DNA of 64,000 nucleotides from Yoonia sp. BS5-3 (lineage in GTDB: Bacteria; Pseudomonadota; Alphaproteobacteria; Rhodobacterales; Rhodobacteraceae), in assembly GCF_038069655.2 (NCBI RefSeq), contig NZ_CP150951.2:930001-994000 (forward strand). The letters run 5' to 3'. The translations under genes and the position numbers were made by a program. Below the pieces are notes generated by a model that was not told where the DNA came from, did not search any database, and saw only the letters and a list, made by a program, of their open reading frames with translations. Shown piece after piece: positions 57,479 to 64,000 of the stretch (its first letter is position 1; every line of letters begins with the position of its first letter).

Positions 57479-58310
57479 TATGTATCGAAGCCTAATTCGA
57501 GATGGTCCGGGAGTGGGTATAGACAAGACCGGGATTTCTATGAAATTTGGGGGCACCAATAACAACGCGTTCGGCACGCTATGAAAGTGGGCGAGGCGAT
57601 CTTAGGCCTGCAGCGCGTGACCGACGATGGATGTCCCTTTTTGTTCCGTTGTGTTTAAGGCCTGAAACTGTGCCCGGTGGGACTCTTCCTTCTTTGCCGA
57701 GGTGTCCGCCCCTCAGAACACTTGGCCCTAGTCGGAAGATTCAGGCCCCTTAATCACCTGATTTGGGCCCATGACGCGTTGGCTCGCTCAAGAAACACCG
57801 AGGGTTAGCGAGATGACATTGCCGCTTAGCGACAATTTTGAGGATGGCGCCGTGAGGCACCTGGGTTAAAACTTGGATTTTGGCCTAGGTTCAGAACCCA
57901 TTCATCTTGCACCGCCAGTTTGCCGAATTTTTTTTCTGACCACCGCCCGGCAGGACGATTACGGCGCAGTACCTGAAAGGAGAGAAGCATCCACGCAAGA
58001 ATAGTGATTCTATTTCAAGTAGATGTGCCGCAGTTCAGAGGAAGTTCCCGCCATAAGAGAAACTGCCCGGAGAACATTTTCGGGCGCGAACGGAAAGAGC
58101 CCGGGGCAGATCCGTCATGCCGCAGGCATGCATGCCAAAGCTGGCGCAGTTTTGAGCAACGGGTGAAGGTTTCTATTCGTCTCAACGGCCTGCGTCACCT
58201 GACCGTAGAATATCCATAGCCGCACGGCCAGTCCGGTGCGCCGCCCCTTCGTAGCTGAAAACGTCCACTCGACTTTTTCTGTCCTGCACTCAGCCGCTGA
58301 TGGTTTAGGA
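57479..58310. other. 832-bp region without a supported gene
   Basis: After flgI the sequence loses the codon structure seen elsewhere. All short open frames (for example plus 57547-57753 and 58004-58219, minus 58195-58566) lack ribosome sites and recognisable motifs, and stops are frequent in all frames. A run of eight or more T near 57928 and a GGAGAG near 57981 are isolated. It looks like an eroded gene or an insertion/deletion scar at the end of the flagellar operon. Confidence 0.5.
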
Positions 58311-58745
58311 TTAGTGGGTCCTGAGCCTTGGCGCTGTCAGCAACATGCGTTTTATATCCAAGCCGAATTGCATTGCCAGATCGACGAATATCGTCATGCA
58401 ATCTGCGCGGACCATCCATGAGGCTATGAGCATCGCCTGCTCTCTTTCGCCTTCGGCAGCTGTCGCAACAAGTTGAACAAAACTGGCCTCGCCTGCGCTT
58501 ATTCTGGGGTGACTGACGGGATGAGGCCGCGATAGTTGCCCGCCAGCCTCTAAAAAATCGCACCAAACAGTGATGACCCGTCTATCGTACCGACGGCCGG
58601 TTGAGGCGTCGTCCAAGACCCGCGCCCGACCAACTGGTCCTTGTGACCAAAGCCGAAGGTAAATGAGGGCGCATGCTTCCAAATCTGCCAACGCGTCCAA
58701 ACGACCAACGTCCCTTGCTGGGTCATGCCGGACGATTGCGTTCAT
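58311..58745 (-). CDS. hypothetical protein coupled to hemP, 144 aa
   Basis: The ATG at 58745 overlaps the hemP stop by 4 bases (ATGA), so it is translated with hemP. The helical, soluble protein has LADLEACALIYLRLWSQGP, VATAAEGEREQAMLIASWMVR and FVDLAMQFGLDIKRMLLTAP segments. I recall similar conserved Rhodobacteraceae proteins without a name. No signal peptide or metal motif is clear, apart from a His/Cys-poor composition. Its pairing with HemP points to haem or iron metabolism; this is inference from context. Confidence 0.65.
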   Translation of the reverse strand: MNAIVRHDPARDVGRLDALADLEACALIYLRLWSQGPVGRARVLDDASTGRRYDRRVITVWCDFLEAGGQLSRPHPVSHPRISAGEASFVQLVATAAEGEREQAMLIASWMVRADCMTIFVDLAMQFGLDIKRMLLTAPRLRTH

Positions 58746-58909
58746 TTTGTCAGGATAAGTTTGCCAGACTTTGTGATCCGCAGGACGTAGGTCTGATCAC
58801 CCAGAACGATATGCGCCTGACCGATTGCACCTGTCAGATCTTTGGCATCGTAGGTTGGTAGCGTCGGTGCGAGCGACGGTCTGTTCAAGGGAACTGAATG
58901 GATCGTCAT
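58742..58909 (-). CDS. hemP: haemin uptake protein HemP
   Basis: A 55-codon gene too short to be noticed by size alone. Its C-terminal half GQAHIVLGDQTYVLRITKSG-KLILTK is the HemP family core (H-x-V-L-x-G-x-x-Y-x-L-R-I-T-x-x-G-K-L-I-L-T-K). HemP is a small cytoplasmic protein associated with haem uptake genes and reported as an activator of haem receptor expression in relatives. AAGGCAGG stands before the ATG at 58909. An iron box and promoter lie upstream (59059-59082). No haem receptor or ABC transporter is adjacent. Confidence 0.9.
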   Translation of the reverse strand: MTIHSVPLNRPSLAPTLPTYDAKDLTGAIGQAHIVLGDQTYVLRITKSGKLILTK

Positions 58910-58965
58910 CACGCGCCTGCCTTTGAAAGAGTTGCATTAAGGATTGCGATTCGAACTGTTTGCAT
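58909..58965 (-). CDS. possible 18-aa leader peptide upstream of hemP
   Basis: An ATG at 58965 with AAAGG nine bases upstream opens an 18-codon frame (MQTVRIAILNATLSKAGA) whose stop shares one base with the hemP start (TGATG). That geometry suits translational coupling. There is no other support, so it may be chance. Confidence 0.3.
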   Translation of the reverse strand: MQTVRIAILNATLSKAGA

Positions 58966-59058
58966 GGCCATTTGCCTTTCATTGCGCATGATCGGGCTTC
59001 CATCGGCGCGGCGACAGTGGCTAGATTTCGCTGTTACATGATCTGCAACGCGGCCAAA

Positions 59059-59082
59059 TGTCAATCTGAGTTTTTTAGTCAG
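59059..59082 (-). promoter_or_regulatory. iron-rhodo-box and -35 element of hemP
   Basis: A 17-bp element with palindromic ends, CTGA...TCAG (59066-59082), contains TGA-N9-TCA, the iron-rhodo-box predicted for iron regulators of Rhodobacteraceae. A TTGACA -35 box follows at once on the minus strand (59064-59059), with a possible -10 around CATGTA 18 bp further. The transcript would have a leader of about 120 nt before hemP. Confidence 0.6.
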
Positions 59083-59127
59083 GTATTAATTTTTGCGTTC
59101 ACCGCGATGGGCGGCGACACGTAACGC

Positions 59128-59463
59128 TTATTCGACAGCGCGGATCAGTTTGCGTTCAAGCACCCGCAAAACCTGCCGTAAGTCGTTTCCGCGTTTCAGA
59201 ATCTGCCCATCCATCCCGATCACGGCGTATTGGCCTTGGCGCAAACGCAACTTGGGGCGTTTCTCAATCCGGTAGAGCGGGTGTTCGGCCGTGCGACGAA
59301 ACACGCTGAAGACTGCTGCGTCGCGCAGATGCGACAGACCATAGTCCCGCCATTCGCCCGCAGCCACCATGCGCCCATAAAGCCCGAGAATCACATTCAA
59401 CTCTGTCCGATGAAAAGCGACTTGCTGCGGGGGTTGTGTCGGGGGAGGGGTATGTAACGTCAT
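59128..59463 (-). CDS. DUF2794 protein
   Basis: 111 aa from the ATG at 59463. The DUF2794 pattern is clear: LNVILGLYGRMVAAGEWRDYG, AVFSVFRRTAEHPLYRIEKRPKL, RQGQYAVIGMDGQILKRGNDLRQVLRVLERKLIRAVE. A small soluble alphaproteobacterial protein of unknown function. It lies 218 bp upstream of hemP on the same strand; the iron box between them makes separate transcription likely. Confidence 0.88.
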   Translation of the reverse strand: MTLHTPPPTQPPQQVAFHRTELNVILGLYGRMVAAGEWRDYGLSHLRDAAVFSVFRRTAEHPLYRIEKRPKLRLRQGQYAVIGMDGQILKRGNDLRQVLRVLERKLIRAVE

Positions 59464-59730
59464 GGACGTAGGTTCTTCACAAAACACTTAAAAATCAAGC
59501 AGAGTTGTGCTGCCGCCTTTATTCGGCCACGAAATAAACACCGGGTCGCCGCAAGCATTGCCAACTCGGAACACAAGTCATCGCGATACTTAGTTCATAG
59601 CGAAAAGCTACCCCGATGTTACGGTCAATAGCCCCCACCCAGTTCGTGACATCGGGGACTTTTCGATAAAAGTTCCCCCTAACCACATTTGACCACAAAC
59701 AGCCGAAATAGCGGGCCGCCATATCGACAT

Positions 59731-60006
59731 TTATCCGCAGTAAATCCGGGTGATCGTTTCATCCGCACCGATCGCGAAGTTGATCCGCGCGGATCGGAAA
59801 TCCATCGTGACGATATCCCCAGGCCGAATGACCCGAACCATGCCGAGGATCAGGGTTTTTTCCAATGCCGTCGCATCCTGACCGACCAATGCAGCATAAT
59901 TGGTGGCGCCACAGCTGTCTTCGCCAGCATCCGGCAGTACCGGCGCGGCAGGCGTGCAGCCCATGACAAGCACAAAGCCCAGCGCCAAATATCCAAAGCT
60001 ACGCAT
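59731..60006 (-). CDS. peptidase inhibitor I78-family lipoprotein
   Basis: 91 aa. A signal peptide ends in a VMGC lipobox, so the mature Cys is lipidated. The I78 core is complete: DSCGATNYAALVG, RVIRPGDIVTMDFRSARINFAI and the closing DETITRIYCG, with the two Cys likely paired. I78 proteins are small potato-inhibitor-like inhibitors of serine peptidases that may guard against self or foreign proteases. Three bases follow the TetR gene's stop, so the two are co-transcribed. Confidence 0.85.
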   Translation of the reverse strand: MRSFGYLALGFVLVMGCTPAAPVLPDAGEDSCGATNYAALVGQDATALEKTLILGMVRVIRPGDIVTMDFRSARINFAIGADETITRIYCG

Positions 60007-60009
60007 GGA

Positions 60010-60627
60010 TCAGGTCCCGTAATAGGCCAGGAACACATCGACCGCGCCGTTGATCACGCGCTCTTTCTCTTCGGCCGAAAACTCATCCACGATATTGCAG
60101 ACCATCTTTGGAAAAAGGGTCGCCTTGGCCAATTCGTGGAATTGATCGGCAGCCAGCTCAAAATCGTCGATTTTCAGATCACCACGCGCCACGCCTTCTT
60201 CGAAGAAGTCGATCAGCTTGGTCCGGACCAGAATCGGCCCACTATGGTAGAACTCGCGGCCCAATTCAGGGAAACGGTCACTTTCGCCAACACAAATCCG
60301 AAAGATCTGCTTTCCGAATTTCGAGGTAATGAACTCAACCATCTCGCTGGCAATATCATGCAGCACCTGACGGATCGGCGCTTCTACATCGATACTTGCG
60401 ATGGCCAGATCTGCTTGACGCTGACATTCAGTTTTTGCCACTTGCATGAACAAGAATCGCTTGTCGGGGAAGTAGCTGTAGAGCGTTGCTTTGGAGACAT
60501 TCGCCGCACGGGCGATATCATCCACGGATGCCCCTTCGAACCCATCGGCCATAAAAACCACGCGCGCCCCTTCGAGCACCTGATCATATTTCCGACCCTT
60601 CTTGGGTTCGATTGTGCCGTCGGGCAT
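60010..60627 (-). CDS. TetR-family transcriptional regulator
   Basis: 205 aa from the ATG at 60627 with GGAG seven bases upstream; the longer start at 60693 has no ribosome site. The helix-turn-helix (GASVDDIARAANVSKATLYSYFPDK) is textbook TetR. The C-terminal ligand domain resembles the AcrR-like group with an FRICVGESDRFPELGREFY segment. The twin palindromic operator at 60949-61002 lies upstream of the adjacent small gene and is the likely target. Effector unknown. Confidence 0.92.
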   Translation of the reverse strand: MPDGTIEPKKGRKYDQVLEGARVVFMADGFEGASVDDIARAANVSKATLYSYFPDKRFLFMQVAKTECQRQADLAIASIDVEAPIRQVLHDIASEMVEFITSKFGKQIFRICVGESDRFPELGREFYHSGPILVRTKLIDFFEEGVARGDLKIDDFELAADQFHELAKATLFPKMVCNIVDEFSAEEKERVINGAVDVFLAYYGT

Positions 60628-60729
60628 CGCTTTCTCCAGATTAGAGGCTTCATTATAAACCGCTCTGTTCAGTTCGGGCAAGGAGAATGCCACGAAAGGG
60701 CCGCTGCGTCAGCTGGGGCCCATCGCCAT

Positions 60730-60915
60730 TTACTTGGTTGCCGTGTTGCAGCGTTCGGTCGGTTGCAACACATCATGGGTAGCACAGCCCTTTGATGTAT
60801 CGGGTGCCGGTTGGGTTGGGAAAGTCAGTGTTGGCAGATGCACTTGAAACGAAAATGCAGATGCGGGGGCAGCAAAACTAGCGGTCAGGGTGAGTGCAAG
60901 GAGGACAGGTTTCAT
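60730..60915 (-). CDS. small secreted protein, 61 aa
   Basis: From the ATG at 60915 with AAGGA upstream. A signal peptide (residues 1-20, ASA) leads to a 41-residue Pro/Thr-rich mature peptide with two Cys (KGCATHD and ERCNTATK) that could form a disulfide. No family is recognised. It lies just downstream of the twin operator and before the TetR gene, so it is probably the first gene of a repressed unit with TetR and the I78 inhibitor. Confidence 0.55.
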   Translation of the reverse strand: MKPVLLALTLTASFAAPASAFSFQVHLPTLTFPTQPAPDTSKGCATHDVLQPTERCNTATK

Positions 60916-60948
60916 AGCAATTTCCTTTGATAGAGTGCGCTCAATGCA

Positions 60949-61002
60949 AACTATACCGTTTAGTTCATTATTCAATAAAAAAGTGAACTAAGCGGTATAG
61001 TT
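60949..61002. promoter_or_regulatory. twin palindromic TetR-type operator
   Basis: Two 19-bp arms (60949-60967 and 60984-61002) are reverse complements with a single mismatch. Each arm is itself an imperfect 17-bp palindrome of the form AACTA-N7-TAGTT with a near-symmetric core. The arms are separated by 16 bp, so the centres are about 33-35 bp apart, close to three helical turns. The spacer includes TTCAATAAAAAAG. This is typical of tandem TetR binding upstream of a regulated promoter. Confidence 0.6.
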
Positions 61003-61046
61003 TTGCAATCCGTGGAAAGTCTGGCTTGTCGCAAGGCGTCTGGTAG

Positions 61047-61628
61047 CTACATCACGTCCCGGACCATTGTGGTCGCCGCACTGAACCCAAAGGCATGGCG
61101 CAATAGCCCCAGATGGTGGGTTCCCACCTCTTCAAAACCTTCGTGAAGATAAAGCGCTTTCGCCCGCGGATTAGTGTCGATCACGTCAAGCCGCACCTGG
61201 TGAAATCCGCGCCCCCGCGCCTCTTGATACACGGCCTCCAGCAGGGCGGTGCCTACCCCCCGCCCGCGTGCCTCGGGTGCGACGAAGATCCCGTCCATGA
61301 CAAAACGGTCATTGTCGGTGTCCCGCTCGAGCGCGCCAAGCAACAGAATGCGAATACCGGCCCCGACCCAACCGTAAACCCTGCGCAAATCGGTGAAAGC
61401 CCCGCCCACAAGCGCCCCATGCGAGGTTTTGAAACCAGCCACGCCCAAAAGCCGACCATTTTCATCATGCGCACAAATCCCATGATCAGCCCGCAGAACA
61501 GACGTGATGAAAATCAGTGCCCGGTATTTTGGCCCGAGCACAAAACCCAGTTTTTCGCCAAATGCCTCCCAATAGAGCGCAGCCACTTCGCCCCTGTTCT
61601 TGTCCGGAATGCCAACTGTAATCTTCAT
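61047..61628 (-). CDS. GNAT-family N-acetyltransferase
   Basis: 193 aa. The acetyl-CoA-binding A motif is VAPEARGRGVGTALLEAVYQEARGRG (about 116-141), preceded by FVMDGIFV and followed by VRLDVIDTNPRAKALYLHEGFEEVG. The acceptor substrate is unknown. Cytoplasmic. Its start overlaps the MoeA-fusion stop by 4 bases (ATGA), so it is part of the molybdenum-cofactor transcript, perhaps as a passenger. Confidence 0.88.
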   Translation of the reverse strand: MKITVGIPDKNRGEVAALYWEAFGEKLGFVLGPKYRALIFITSVLRADHGICAHDENGRLLGVAGFKTSHGALVGGAFTDLRRVYGWVGAGIRILLLGALERDTDNDRFVMDGIFVAPEARGRGVGTALLEAVYQEARGRGFHQVRLDVIDTNPRAKALYLHEGFEEVGTHHLGLLRHAFGFSAATTMVRDVM

Positions 61629-63718
61629 GCTGCAAAACTACTGAAAGGGATGAAAGTGACAAGATCACCGGGTGCGATTGTTTGCGCGCCATCATTCAGC
61701 GCGATCAGTCCCGTTGCCCAGCTTAGCCCTGACACCCGCCCTGATCCTTCTGAGGCAAAGCGTTCTGCCACACCATTGTTGATCCGCGCCCGCAGATATT
61801 CGCGCCGCCCGGCCTTTTTGCTTTTTGTGAAACCTGCCGGAACTTGGAAACTTTGCGGTTCCTGCCAGGTGCCGCCGGCAAGCACACGTAACGCGGGCGC
61901 CGCAAAGATCATTGCGCAGACCATTGCCGCAACCGGGTTGCCCGGCAGCCCGAATACCGGCTTTTGCCCCCAAAACCCCAATGCCAGCGGCCGCCCCGGT
62001 TTCATCGCGATCCGCCACAGCGCAAGCGATCCGCTGTCTTTCAGCAGCGCTGACATATGATCTTCGTCCCCTGCCGACGCCCCACCCGAGGTCAGTATCA
62101 CATCGCATCGCGCCGCCCCTTCGGTCAGGATTTGGCCGAGCCTTTCGCGGTCATCCGGCGCCTGCCCAAGATCGACGGCCTCATATCCCCAATCGCAGGC
62201 AAGCGCGTGCAACATCGGGCGGTTGGCATCATAAATCTGTCCGTCATCGATGGCGCTGCCGGGCGTGCGCAGCTCATCCCCCGTGGACAGGATACCGACC
62301 CGCAACCGCCGCCTGACCCGCAGCTGGCCGACACCGACCGCGGCCATCATCCCTAGATCCGCCGGGGTCAGTTTGCGTCCGGTCTCCAAAATCACCTGAC
62401 CTTGGGTCATGTCCTCACCCGCTTTGCGGGCATTGGCACCTTTCTTTAGCGGCCCATGAAACCTGACCTCGTTTTGGGTGGCTGTGACATCCTCTTGCAG
62501 AACCACAGTATCGACACCCTTTGGCAGGTTTGCCCCGGTCAGAATACGCAAGGCGTGGCCTGCCGGAACATCGCCCGCATAAGGTGCGCCCGCCGCAGAC
62601 CGCCCCTGAACCAACGGCAAGACCTGCACACCATCCGGGGCAGGCCCGGCAAAGCCATAGCCATCCACGGCAGCGTTTGCCGCTGGCGGATGGGCACGCG
62701 CCGCTGTCACGGGCGCCGCCAGATAGCGACCAGCAGCCTGATCAAGCGGGATCGTTTCATCGTTCACGACGACAGAAAGACGCGATTTCAGGTGGGTCAA
62801 AGCCTGATCCACCGGGGTCCAATGGGTGCCTTGCGGCATTGCAAAACAATCATTGCGCAATGGCGGCGGGCCGAGCACTGTTTCGGTCAAAAGCGACACA
62901 TGATCCAAACCCAGGATCGACCCTTCGGGGTTGATTGGCACGTCCAGCATCGCGGTTAGCTGATCAGGCGTAAGCCGCGATAGCGTCTGCGCCAGCACAA
63001 AAACCTGATGGGCATCTTTGGGCAGGTCGGCAGGTTGAGTCGCCGCGATCACTTTGGCGATCAATGACGGCCAAATTTCGACAATTGCGATCGGTGCATT
63101 TTGCGCCTCAAAGGGCCAAACGCACAGATCTTTGCCAAACCGTTTGCGTAGCCGCGCCAAGCTGGGCAAACCCATAATGACCTGCGATCCCACAGCACCT
63201 GCCCCCGACAATTGCCACACGGGAAATGCACCCTTGGCCTGCAGCTCGGCCTGCCGTCTTTCGGCCATACCGTGACCGGCGCGGGCCGATCCTTTGCGTG
63301 GCAGATTGGCAATGTCACGTTTCAGCCCGTTGCCCCAAAAGGGACCGATACCGGGGAAAAGCCCGTTGATCTGCCCGGCCAGATCAAAGCGGTTATTGCC
63401 GTCGGGCGCGTCCTGCACATGGGCAGCAAACCAATCCCAGATCGCGAACGGGTCATCGCTGCCAGTTAGCACTTTGCCAAAACCCGCCGGATAGCCAAAA
63501 GCGAAGTCAAAACCGGCTAGAACGCGGCGCCCCGCTGCGCGCTCGGCATTGATGAAGTCGGTGATCCACGCCTCGGCCAGGGCCCTGTTTCGCAGATACA
63601 CCGGAGCATCTGCCACGCCGTCGCGCGCCGCACAGACCCAAATTGCATCCGCTTTGGGCTTTGGCCCCCGGTCGTTTCCCCCCGACCAGTCCACCATCAA
63701 AAACGTGTCGAAGGTCAA
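61625..63718 (-). CDS. moeA: MoeA molybdotransferase with an extra N-terminal domain
   Basis: 697 aa, about 290 longer than ordinary MoeA. The C-terminal part (from about residue 291) is a normal molybdopterin molybdotransferase: PAANAAVDGYGF (in place of the usual SAMDGYA), GHALRILTGANLPKGVDTVV, VGILSTGDEL, TSGGASAGDEDH and FGLPGNPVAAMV. It inserts molybdate into adenylylated molybdopterin. The N-terminal part (1-290) starts FLMVDWSGGN and has GFDFAFGYPAGFG, PFWGNGLKR and VEIWPSL segments, like an RNase-H-fold DUF429 protein. A stop or frameshift does not separate the two. mobB overlaps upstream, so the operon makes Mo cofactor. Confidence 0.88.
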   Translation of the reverse strand: MTFDTFLMVDWSGGNDRGPKPKADAIWVCAARDGVADAPVYLRNRALAEAWITDFINAERAAGRRVLAGFDFAFGYPAGFGKVLTGSDDPFAIWDWFAAHVQDAPDGNNRFDLAGQINGLFPGIGPFWGNGLKRDIANLPRKGSARAGHGMAERRQAELQAKGAFPVWQLSGAGAVGSQVIMGLPSLARLRKRFGKDLCVWPFEAQNAPIAIVEIWPSLIAKVIAATQPADLPKDAHQVFVLAQTLSRLTPDQLTAMLDVPINPEGSILGLDHVSLLTETVLGPPPLRNDCFAMPQGTHWTPVDQALTHLKSRLSVVVNDETIPLDQAAGRYLAAPVTAARAHPPAANAAVDGYGFAGPAPDGVQVLPLVQGRSAAGAPYAGDVPAGHALRILTGANLPKGVDTVVLQEDVTATQNEVRFHGPLKKGANARKAGEDMTQGQVILETGRKLTPADLGMMAAVGVGQLRVRRRLRVGILSTGDELRTPGSAIDDGQIYDANRPMLHALACDWGYEAVDLGQAPDDRERLGQILTEGAARCDVILTSGGASAGDEDHMSALLKDSGSLALWRIAMKPGRPLALGFWGQKPVFGLPGNPVAAMVCAMIFAAPALRVLAGGTWQEPQSFQVPAGFTKSKKAGRREYLRARINNGVAERFASEGSGRVSGLSWATGLIALNDGAQTIAPGDLVTFIPFSSFAA

Positions 63719-64000
63719 AGCCCGACCTCGGCCAGAATGAAATCTGCAATTGCCTTGGTATCGTTCAGATCAAAAACCGGCCGGTCAATCGTGATCGGCG
63801 TGTCCGTCGCGACGGCGCGCACGGTTGGATCATCCTGCGCCAGCATAGGGTTGCCTGTCTCGGCCCGGTAAGCCTCGACCTTGGGATGATTGTCGCGTTT
63901 GTACCCTTCGACAAGCACCAGATCGACGGGGGCCAGCTGGGTCAGCAGATCGGCCAGCGGTGGTTCGTCCGTGTTGCGCAATTCGGTCATCAAAGCCCAG
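63715..64000 (-). CDS. mobB: MobB, molybdopterin-guanine dinucleotide biosynthesis adaptor (C-terminal part)
   Basis: The frame runs off the right edge; about 95 residues are visible. WALMTELR, LVLVEGYKRDNHPKVEAYR and a final IADFILAEVGL are typical of the MobB C-terminus. MobB is a GTP-binding partner of MobA in forming the MGD cofactor. The N-terminal P-loop would lie beyond the window. Its stop overlaps the MoeA-fusion start by 4 bases. Confidence 0.9.
   Translation of the reverse strand, partial: WALMTELRNTDEPPLADLLTQLAPVDLVLVEGYKRDNHPKVEAYRAETGNPMLAQDDPTVRAVATDTPITIDRPVFDLNDTKAIADFILAEVGL

Noticed and set aside
57479..58310. Transposase remnant after flgI
   Set aside because: Suspected from the scar-like sequence, but no transposase motif or terminal inverted repeats could be identified, so it is listed only as an unexplained region.
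58930..58980. tRNA T-arm-like sequence GTTCGAATC on the minus strand
   Set aside because: No acceptor, D or anticodon arms can be folded around it.
59689..60795. 368-codon open frame on the plus strand opposite the I78 and TetR genes
   Set aside because: Both minus-strand genes have clear family motifs, and this frame reads as unstructured His/Arg-rich sequence.

Overview
The window is a chromosomal segment of an alphaproteobacterium, almost certainly a marine Rhodobacteraceae (Roseobacter group, Loktanella/Yoonia-like). The evidence is a CcrM GANTC methylase, a DUF3576-leuS-lptE-holA block, a motB-flgE-flgK-flgL-flgI flagellar run, DUF2125, DUF2794 and HemP proteins, and an iron-rhodo-box. 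GC is moderate and genes are densely packed with many ATGA/GTGA overlaps. I see no prophage, insertion sequence, CRISPR array, rRNA or tRNA.

Layout. 0-3.8 kb: a truncated YHYH-domain gene, an unrecognised 369-aa protein, ccrM and rnhB. 3.9-8.4 kb: secreted proteins, a membrane-anchored winged-helix protein with its DNA-binding domain at the C-terminus, a PstS-like/OmpA fusion and a free periplasmic PilJ-domain protein. 8.4-12.7 kb: a D-amino-acid (probably D-glutamate) cluster, dgcN-dgcA-aminotransferase-LacI regulator. 12.9-17.0 kb: glnK-amtB and a class A penicillin-binding protein. 17.5-24.2 kb: a type I secretion ABC/HlyD pair without a visible substrate, then a tightly overlapped run (RidA, GDPD, FemAB-like acyltransferase, pterin dehydratase, MscS). 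24.3-34.2 kb: redox and housekeeping genes, a complete YHYH protein, DUF2125, SDR, enoyl-CoA hydratase, a second MscS and a flavoprotein. 34.2-38.1 kb: a sulfotransferase-like gene and a YjbH/YjbF exopolysaccharide unit with a small secreted protein. 38.2-42.7 kb: holA, lptE, leuS and DUF3576. 42.8-49.7 kb: porin, YggS, RluA-like synthase, ring-cleaving dioxygenase, aldehyde dehydrogenase, 1-Cys peroxiredoxin and idi. 49.7-57.5 kb: an MFS transporter and a partial flagellar operon. 57.5-58.3 kb: an apparently non-coding scar. 58.3-59.5 kb: hemP (55 codons) translationally coupled to a 144-aa protein behind a TGA-N9-TCA iron box, plus DUF2794. 59.7-64 kb: an I78-type inhibitor lipoprotein, a TetR regulator, a small secreted protein behind a twin palindromic operator, a GNAT enzyme, an unusual MoeA fusion and the C-terminal part of MobB.

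The most notable points are the inverse-topology membrane regulator beside the PstS-OmpA and PilJ periplasmic proteins, the MoeA protein with an extra 290-residue domain, the GANTC-studded ccrM promoter with its structured 3' UTR, the iron-boxed hemP operon with a possible leader peptide, the duplicated 17-bp operator by the TetR gene, and an identical 21-bp palindrome-containing element found at two places 40 kb apart. Functions are inferred from recalled family motifs; no database search was possible.
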